64,000 bases of DNA. Origin: Turbatrix aceti. Its lineage: Eukaryota > Nematoda > Chromadorea > Rhabditida > Panagrolaimidae. Where the stretch lies: contig OZ017766.1 in the NCBI GenBank assembly GCA_963969345.1, positions 4,650,001-4,714,000 on the forward strand, given 5' to 3'. Positions 56,716 through 64,000 of this stretch are shown here, one piece after another. The notes under the pieces were generated by a model that saw only the letters and a program-made list of their open reading frames with translations, made no database searches and was not told where the DNA came from. Made by a program: the position numbers and the translations under genes. Numbering within the stretch: position 1 is the first letter of the stretch; every line of letters starts with the position of its first letter.

Positions 56716-59700
56716 ATGCTAAGGCTGCGTTGGCTCCTTGCCATCGCGCTGCTCATAGCACATTCAGGGGCGTCTAGACACCACAAGCACAGAGGTCTGC
56801 CTTTGCTCCCGACTCTTTTGAGGGCCACTTGTTTAAAAAAAAATAAATTTTAATTTGGCTTTCAGATGTGCGTCAGAGTCACCAACCCGAAGATGAAGGT
56901 CAGTTTGATGCCTTTTTGTTGTTATTTCTTTTTTTGTTTTACGTTCGCGGACGATATCGAAAATATCCAAAATGAGGGGGATTTATTTTATTTTGCTTGC
57001 TTCATTTCTGACTGGCGGCTGCGATGATGACCAATGAGATAGAAAAATCGACGGCGGCCAATTAAGAGAAAGTTCCAATCGTCAGCGAAGCGCGGTTTCA
57101 TTCAGAAGCAAGTTTTTGGGCCTGCCAGTTTGCAAACGCGACTAAATTTGAGCAAAAGATTGGAACTGCACCGCGCGCAACCGGGACAACCAACGCCGGG
57201 GAAAAGACAGACGCCAGCCAATTTCATTCGTCCACGTGTTTTTCTTGCAGATCTCCAGATCACAGTCTATCCCACCGAGCACACTGTCCGCGAGGGCCGC
57301 GACGCATCTTTTGAATGCCGAGCGCGGACCTCGAACAACGGCGTGTACCCTGCCGTGAGATGGACTCGCGTTGGCGGACCCCTCCCGACCGGGGCCTACG
57401 AATCCGGCGGACGTCTGACGTTCTCTTCGGTTTCGCTCGCCGATGCGGGAAAATACGTCTGCATCGCTCAGCACAACGGCCGCGTCACCGAGGCCTATGC
57501 GACGCTCGCCGTCAACCACTACGGTCCCCAGGAGCTCCAGGCCGCCGGTCTGCCTCCCTCCGGACAGTGCTCGAGCAACGAGCGTGCCTGTGGCACGAAC
57601 GAATGCGTCCGCGCTGACTACGTCTGCGACGGCGAACCCGACTGCCGGGATCAAACCGACGAACAGAACTGCCCCGTTCAGCGCCCCTGCGAACCAAACG
57701 AATTCCGGTGTAATAACGCGCGCTGCGTTCAGCTTATGTGGAAGTGCGACGTGAGTCCTTTTTTGTCTGATGGAAATTGATCTTTGTTTTTTACCCTCTT
57801 CTTTATCCGAAAAAGACGAAGACGGGTTTTTTGGGGGGAAAACCGATGGGTAGAGGCTGACAGGGGCAGACAGATGCATCGAAGGCAGTATCAGGCTCAG
57901 AGGAGACAGTACCAAACCAATTTATTCGGGGTAATTGACGTTTGCATCCGACAGAGCAAATTGATGCCTCTCGTCGGCGAAACTTCTTTTTCCAATCGGT
58001 ATCACCTACATACGTTTGTTTCATTTTTTTTGGGTGTAGTCAGCGGTGTTGACAAATTTGTTGTCTTGATTACTGCTCAATTTTTGAAGGTGCAGAAAAA
58101 CAAGCGCACTTTATTTTCAAAAAAAAAGATAAATTTTCTGCAATCGGACAGACATTCGTGGTGGGACCGACCGACCGACCGATTGGACGGGAATCGGACT
58201 CCCGCTGCTGCTTGATAAACATTTTTGATTTACGAGATTCAATGAAATATGTTGAAGCAACGGGTTTTAATGAGAAATTGGCAAAGTGATTATCGCACCA
58301 CTTTGATGAAAAATGGGTTTTGCCCCCGTTTGCATGAATAAAGGAATGAAGCAAACCCGTTTTTGTTTTGCAGGGCGACGACGACTGCGGTGACGGCTCC
58401 GATGAGTTGAACTGTGGCCAGCGCAGGCCCGGCGACCTCTGTCAGCCCACGGAGTTCAAGTGTGCCGACAACAAGCAATGCGTGCCGCAGAGCTTCCAGT
58501 GCGATGGCACCAACGATTGCCTCGACGGCTCCGACGAGATTGGCTGCGTCCAGCCTACCGTAGTCGATCCTCCCGACGCAAACAAGCAGGTGCCCCAGGG
58601 CGACACCTTTAGCCTCACCTGTCGCGCTGTTGCCGTGCCCGAAGCCTACATCAACTGGCGCCTCAACTGGGGTCCGGTCTGTGATCCTCCGCGCTGCGTC
58701 CAGGAATCCGAAGGCGGCGTCGGTACACTCACTGTCCACAACGCGCAGCCCGTCGATCAGGGCGCGTACACGTGCGAGGCCATCAACGTCAAGGGCCGTG
58801 TCCTGGCTACTCCGGATTGTATTGTTCGTATTGTCAGCATTCCGGCCCCTCAGCCACCCCCACCGCCTCCGAGAGTGCCCCAGACTCGTTGTGATCCCAC
58901 TGGCTCGGTTTCGGTGACTCCAACTGCATCTAACCAATGCCAGTGCAAGCCGCTCGTCACCGGACCTACCTGTAATGAGTGCCGGCCGGGTTCTTTCCAT
59001 CTCAACGATCGCGCTCCGCATGGATGTCTCAAGTGCTTCTGCTTCGGCATCACCGACCAGTGCCGCAGCTCCGACTGGTTCCGCACAAAGGTTTGTTTAT
59101 TTTTTTGTTTGGGTTTACCTGGATTTATTTTTTTTGTGTCTCGCATGTCTTTGAAATTGTAGCAATCTTGGTTTAATTTTGATTCGTTCATTGCCACTTT
59201 TTAGGATGCCGCATGCGTAAGTTTTCTTATTACTAAATTCGATCCGACGTCCAAAACGGATACTAAGTTTTTTTTACCTTAGACTTCCCATCTTGGACCT
59301 TGAAACCCTGGTTGTAGAACAAAACTTCTCTTTCTGTCAAAATCACAGCTAACACCTTGTCAGCGTTAACCATTGAATTTTTCATGCTCCGTTTTTTCCG
59401 GCCTTCACACTTTTTCTTTGCAGGAAAAGCTCTTCTTCAACGGCGACAGCGAAGGCGTCACGCTATCGACTTCCCACGGCGGCGAAGTGGATGCCAGCTT
59501 TGTCTACCCTCACCTGGGCTACCTGACGCACGACGAACCCCACGTCGAGACGCTCTACTGGACGATGCCCCAGCGCTTCAAGGGCGACAAGGTGACCGCG
59601 TACGGCGGCAAGCTGAGCTTTGACCTGCAGTACAGCGGCACCGGACAGGTCGTCGGTGAGCCGCTCGTCATCCTCGAGGGCAACGGCATCTCGCTCGTCC

Positions 59701-62700
59701 ATCGCCAGTCCAAGCAGCCCGCCGTCTTCCTGCCTGACCGTCCGATTCACGTTTCACTCGAAACGTATGAGGATAACTTTGAGCGAGAAAACGGCAGCCC
59801 GGCTTCCCGCGAGGATCTGCTCATGGTTCTCGCTGATCTCGACACTTTCAAGATCCGCGCCACCCACGTCCCCCACCAGATTTCCACCAGGTAGGCTATC
59901 CTGTCCTTTGTCCTTTGCCCGCGCGTTTCTTGGTTAGTTTGACGCAGACAAACCCTCCTGGGATGTGTTTTTGCCGTCCCTCGACCGACGAGATTTACTG
60001 GGAATTACGAAAATAGCGCTTAGCCTGGTTTTTACTCCGATTAAGCAAGCCAAAGACCCCCAGGGAAGCCACAGATGCACGTCGACTTGGCATATGCCGT
60101 GACACCACGACGGAAGTGGTTTACTGTCTGTTACGTCACAAAAGATGCTTTCCCGGTGTCAGAGACGGTCAAAAACTTGCAAAACTCGTTTTCTGCAGGC
60201 TGCATCGTTTTTGACTTCGGAATGGCGTTTGTCTACCGTCTACCTGTGTTTCTTAACGACGTGTCTTTACGTGTTCCGGTAATTAGTGTCGTTTTCATTT
60301 TCATCACTAGACTAATTATAGACGCCCGCGGTGGAGTTTAGCCTGTGCAGGAGAGCCTATTTTTGTGTCGAGTGCGCAGTTAGCGTCTCATTTATATTTA
60401 CTTTTATACATACATACATTATCGCATGTTTATACCACATAGCATGAGCTGGAATGCACAACTTAGGACTTAGGATTCGGAGCAACTGTAACTGTAGTGT
60501 ATGTACCGACCGACGAGCGTGAAAGCGTGAAAGAGAAAAAGAAAAGTACTTTGGTTGAGCCAGCGCACGGGGCCAGCGGGAGCACGGGGCACGTGCCGTT
60601 GTGGCCAGATAATTCAATTACACGACCGGACCGGAACTTATGTTAAACCTTGTCGATGAGGCACGCAATCAGCGTCTGGATAAAATGTTTCCATACAATT
60701 AGCTTTAGCTCGCGTTCATGCACATTGCCTTCCTCGTTGTTGACTGTGCACTTGAACTGGCTCACGAGGATTTCGCCGAGGATGAGAAATACCGTATCGA
60801 TCATCGTTGCCGTGCTGGACGAGCTGGCGCGACTCGAAAACCGGCGTCGGGGCGACCCAATATCCGGAACCCGGAGCGAAGACGCGTCTCTGCTGAAGAA
60901 TTTGATCGTCTGGCTGTGAGAACGGGTCATTTTTGCGGACTTCTTGGGCGTGCACTGGGAGAGTCTTCGCTGGCGGAACGACGTGATCCGCTGCTCGCAT
61001 TCTTCGTCGATGACGCCTTTCTCGAGGAGCGTGCGCGCGAGCTTGTTTACAACCAGCCGCAGACAGAGGCCGTCTTTGTTGAAGCGAGGAGTGCCTTCTG
61101 CAATGGTCGGGGTTGTAGGGTTGTCGACAAAGAGTTCCCACGGACAAATGCCGTTCGAGGGATCCCATTGGACCAACAACTCACTTTTCTCGTCGACGAG
61201 GTCGTAGGCAATGAGCTCCTTGTGCCACCGGTAGCAGACGACTTCGTAGAATCGACTGTTGGTAGAATGCATTTCGTGGAGCAGAATCGGAACCATTTCC
61301 TTCTCATACGGCGTCAGAAACATGTCATTCTTAACGCCGCGCTTCTTATGCCGATTGAACGGATTGAGCTTGGCGAACAGCGTCCCGATGCACATTTTTC
61401 TCGAATCTGAATGAATGCCTGAGTGGGTTAATGAGCACTAAGCAGGCTGATTAATTAATTGAAGCTGCAGCAGGTGCGCGCGCGCGCGGCACAACAACGA
61501 CAGCGCCCTAATCTCACACAACACGCAAGACGGCTGACGGACCGCTGAGGGTCACCGGGGTAATCTTTGTGTCTGTCATCAACACGGTACTTAACAGGGA
61601 CTGTCGATGGCTTTATCATGTCCTTTGCGTGAGAAAGGGGCGGCTTCTGGGTGAGGTGCGTCGTTGCCATGGCGCCTCTCTCTGTGTGGTGTGTGGGGTT
61701 AAAAAGTTACTTGCCTTTCTGCGCATTTGGCGGCCCAACATGGGTGACAATTTCACGGCTCAACGTGCCTTTTAGGCGCTTTACGGTGCAGTTAAGGCGG
61801 CTTGCAGAGCGATACACCAGAGATGCAAAACGATTACGGGTAGCGTGCTTTGGCGGGCGATTTGTTGAAGACGAAGTCACTTCACAGCAGAGCAGCAGAC
61901 TGTCGTGGTCGGGAGAGGAGTGTACGTAGCTGCTATTATCCATCTACAGTTTATTTTTTAAACTCACGTTAGGCTTCTCGGGGGGAACGAAGGAGCCGCG
62001 AATGTTTGCCTGGCTGGCGGGGGGGGGGGGACTTTAAACAGTGCGCAGCGATGACTCGACGTCACAGATAAGCTGCGCATGATGGCAGCAGCCGCCAAGC
62101 TAGAATGACTGGACTGGCTCCCGCCAAAGTACCCGGCCGGCCATTGGGTGCGGCTTCGAGTTTGGTTGGGTAAACAACAAATTAGCTGAGAAACAATGGG
62201 CACACGCAACCAACGCCGCAACGCTACAAAAAAACAGACTGATTGCGTGGCTGGCCGACCGACTGATGACCAATTTCTTTTTTTTTCAGCCTCGGTGACG
62301 TGTCCTGGGAAATCGCCGTCGACCGCGACACGCAGGAAGGCCTTGCCCTCGAAGTCGAGCAGTGCTCGTGCCCCCCTGGCTACGTGGGTCTTTCCTGCGA
62401 AGACTGCGCCCCCGGCTACGAACGCAGCGGCCACGGCCCCTACCTCGGAACCTGCGTCCCGATTCGCCAGACACCCCCGCCGCTCCGGACGTGTCCCCCT
62501 GGCGCGGTCTCGCCTCAGTCGTCCTACGACGGACAGTGCCAGTGCAAACCCAACTTATCTGGACCGAACTGCGATCAGTGCGCTGCCAGCACGTTCAACT
62601 ACCAGCCCGCAAGTCCCTCGGGTTGTCTGCGCTGCTTCTGCTCGGGTGTCACCCACCAGTGCCGGTCGTCGTCGTACAGACGCGCGAACGTGGACATCGA

Positions 62701-64000
62701 CTATCGCCGAGGAGATCAGGATCAACTCGAGATCTCGACAACCGACGTCCGAAACCCGCTGGTGCCGTCTACGCGTCCGCAGGTTAATTATGGACAGTCG
62801 ATCAACTTTGCCAACTTTGAAGAAGCCCGTGGACAGACTCTGTACTGGAAGTTGCCTGCCAAGTTCCTGGGCGACAAGGTGACAGCCTACGGCGGAAAAT
62901 TGAGTTTCACCTTCCGCTTCAACGGCGTCGGCGCGATCAACCCTGATCCGGTTGTGCTCATTCGAGGCAACGAGATCACGGTGCAGCACAACCACCGCGG
63001 CCAGCTCTCCCCCGACGTCGATAACACCATCGAAGTCAGCATCACCGAAGACCAGTTTGAGCGCACCGACGGGCAGGCAACGACCCGCGAACACCTCATC
63101 ATGGCCCTCGCTGACCTCGAGGACATCTTCATCAAGGCGACGTACAACGACAACTGCGCGACGTCTGCGCTCATCTCCGTGTCCCTGGAGCACGCTGAGC
63201 CCCACGGCCAGGGTTCTTTGGCACTGGAGGTCGAGCAATGCGACTGCCCGCCCGGCTACGTCGGCACTTCCTGCGAAGACTGCGCACCCGGCTATCGACG
63301 CACCGGCGGAGGACTCTACCTCGGTCTCTGCGAGCCCTGCAACTGCAACGGACACGCCAGCCAGTGCGACGAGGAGTACGGCAACTGCCTCAACTGCCAG
63401 CACAACACGGAGGGCGATCAGTGCGAACGCTGTCTGCCTGGCTTTGAGGGCGACGCGCGTCGCGGCACCCCGCACGACTGCCGGCCAGTCGCGACGAAGC
63501 CGCCCTGCGACTGCAACAATCACTCGCCCCGCGGCTGCGATAGCTATGGTCGTTGTCTGCTCTGCGAGCACAACACAGAGGGTTATCACTGTGAATCTTG
63601 CAAGCGCGGATTCTACGGCGAAGCAACCAAGGGCACGCCGAATGATTGTCTTCCTTGCCCATGCCCGTGAGTTTTTTCTTGCTTTTTGAGCGTCTTTATC
63701 GAGGGCTTCAGAGGCGCTACTGATTGCTACATCGGCAACGACGGAACTGTCAAGTGCCGAAACTGTCCCGCCGGCTTCACCGGTGATCGGTGCGACAAGT
63801 GAGTTCTAAAAAGGACTAAAAAGGGCATTTTTTTGACGGGGGTTGATTTAGGTGCGCTCCGGGATACACGCTCTCTGCGCGCTCCGGCGGACGCAGCTGC
63901 GAGCCCATCGGCCGCTACACACCCGATCGCATCGATTTTGTTGGAGGTTTGTCGTCTTCTTCTTCTTCTTCGAATTCGCTTGCTTCCGACGGCACGCGCA
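56716..64000 (+). CDS. unc-52: Perlecan/UNC-52 core, N-terminal part (runs off the window)
   Basis: Exons: 56716-56794, 56866-56898, 57251-57750, 58374-59090, 59424-59890, 62290-63666, 63712-63798 and 63852-63946, then beyond the window; all phases agree. Signal peptide (LRLRWLLAIALLIAHSGAS), short basic then acidic linker, Ig domain 1 (about 40-125, DAGKYVCIAQ), three LDLRa (CRDQTDEQNC, CGDGSDELNC, CLDGSDEIGC), Ig domain 2 (DQGAYTCEAIN), Pro-rich hinge, laminin-EGF, laminin IV-A (GDKVTAYGGKLSF), laminin-EGF, a second laminin IV-A, and further laminin-EGF modules. This is the UNC-52 order. Known role: basement-membrane proteoglycan anchoring body-wall muscle dense bodies and M-lines. TTTTGCAG ends 1 nt before the ATG, a likely trans-splice site. 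The 2.4 kb intron before 62,290 hosts a minus-strand gene. A candidate 12-nt exon lies at 59,205-59,216. Confidence 0.93.
60643..61395 (-). CDS. Unrecognised intronless gene nested in unc-52, 250 aa
   Basis: One uninterrupted frame from ATG 61,395 to 60,643 on the minus strand, within the unc-52 intron 59,891-62,289. Codon use (G/C-ending codons) looks like that of neighbouring genes, whereas the mirrored plus-strand frame does not. The protein starts MCIGTLFAKLNPFNRHKKRG. A globular region follows (about 25-140: PYEKEMVPILLHEM, YEVVCYRWHKELIAYDLVDE, WDPSNGICPWELFVDNP, LCLRLVVNKLARTLLEKGV), then a Ser/Arg-rich basic linker (about 145-200) and a C-terminal helix (about 205-250, KLIVWKHFIQTLIACLIDKV). 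No signal peptide or clear membrane segment. I do not recognise the family. The lack of introns in an intron-rich region would fit a retrocopy or a lineage-specific gene. Confidence 0.75.
   Translation of the reverse strand: MCIGTLFAKLNPFNRHKKRGVKNDMFLTPYEKEMVPILLHEMHSTNSRFYEVVCYRWHKELIAYDLVDEKSELLVQWDPSNGICPWELFVDNPTTPTIAEGTPRFNKDGLCLRLVVNKLARTLLEKGVIDEECEQRITSFRQRRLSQCTPKKSAKMTRSHSQTIKFFSRDASSLRVPDIGSPRRRFSSRASSSSTATMIDTVFLILGEILVSQFKCTVNNEEGNVHERELKLIVWKHFIQTLIACLIDKV

Noticed and set aside
60718..61410. 230-codon plus-strand frame opposite the nested unknown gene
   Set aside because: Mirror of the minus-strand gene; codon bias and residue composition favour the minus strand.
62019..62030. 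Run of about 12 G in the unc-52 intron
   Set aside because: A homopolymer of uncertain length, likely sequencing-sensitive; no functional reading.

Overview
The window is eukaryotic, intron-rich genomic DNA from a nematode. The nematode call rests on four things. There is a chemoreceptor-type 7TM gene of the Str/Srd superfamily. There is a DM-domain gene with two tandem DM domains, the MAB-3/DMD-3 arrangement. Two tight same-strand gene pairs have poly(A)-signal to 3'-splice-site spacing like that of SL2 operons. U-rich 3' splice sites stand immediately upstream of several start codons. The species cannot be named from sequence alone. Long intergenic regions and a SEA domain at a perlecan locus argue against a close Caenorhabditis relative.

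Layout. 0-7 kb, minus strand: FAM32A, a ZHP-3/RNF212-type meiotic RING protein and an ACAP/CNT-1 Arf-GAP (BAR-PH-ArfGAP-ankyrin). 7-9.6 kb is non-coding. 9.6-14.7 kb: RPL37 (minus) is divergent from TBL3/UTP13 (plus), followed by PNO1 (plus), a ribosome-biogenesis cluster. 15-16.7 kb: the double-DM transcription factor (minus). 16.7-27.1 kb: a 10 kb region with no gene I can support. 27.1-29.2 kb: rapsyn with an extended tail. 29.7-31.2 kb: two tandem paralogous membrane micropeptides of 43 and 38 aa. 31.3-32.5 kb: chemoreceptor (minus). 33-34.2 kb: CCCH zinc-finger protein (minus). 34.4-40.6 kb: HGH1, DDX23/PRP28 and a START-domain protein (plus). 42.8-43.2 kb: a small secreted helical protein.

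44.8 kb to the end is a perlecan (UNC-52) locus on the plus strand. Its 5' half codes for a Ser/Thr-rich secreted exon with a heparan-sulfate-type EGSGEE site, then an exon set with SEA domain, lustrin-type Cys-rich module, five LDLRa modules and a charged helix. The core UNC-52 gene starts at 56,716 with its own signal peptide and reads Ig - 3 LDLRa - Ig - laminin EGF / laminin IV-A. It runs off the window. Two minus-strand genes sit inside its introns: an HHAT-type MBOAT acyltransferase and an intronless gene I do not recognise.

Exon joins were checked by hand for GT-AG borders and reading phase. All complete models except the Ser/Thr-rich exon close without a frame break. Start codons were re-chosen where the longest frame began with TTG or GTG. 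A palindromic foldback repeat family occurs in introns of three genes. The most interesting observations are the SEA/lustrin/LDLRa module upstream of an internally initiated UNC-52, the micropeptide pair, and the intronic foldback and tandem repeats.
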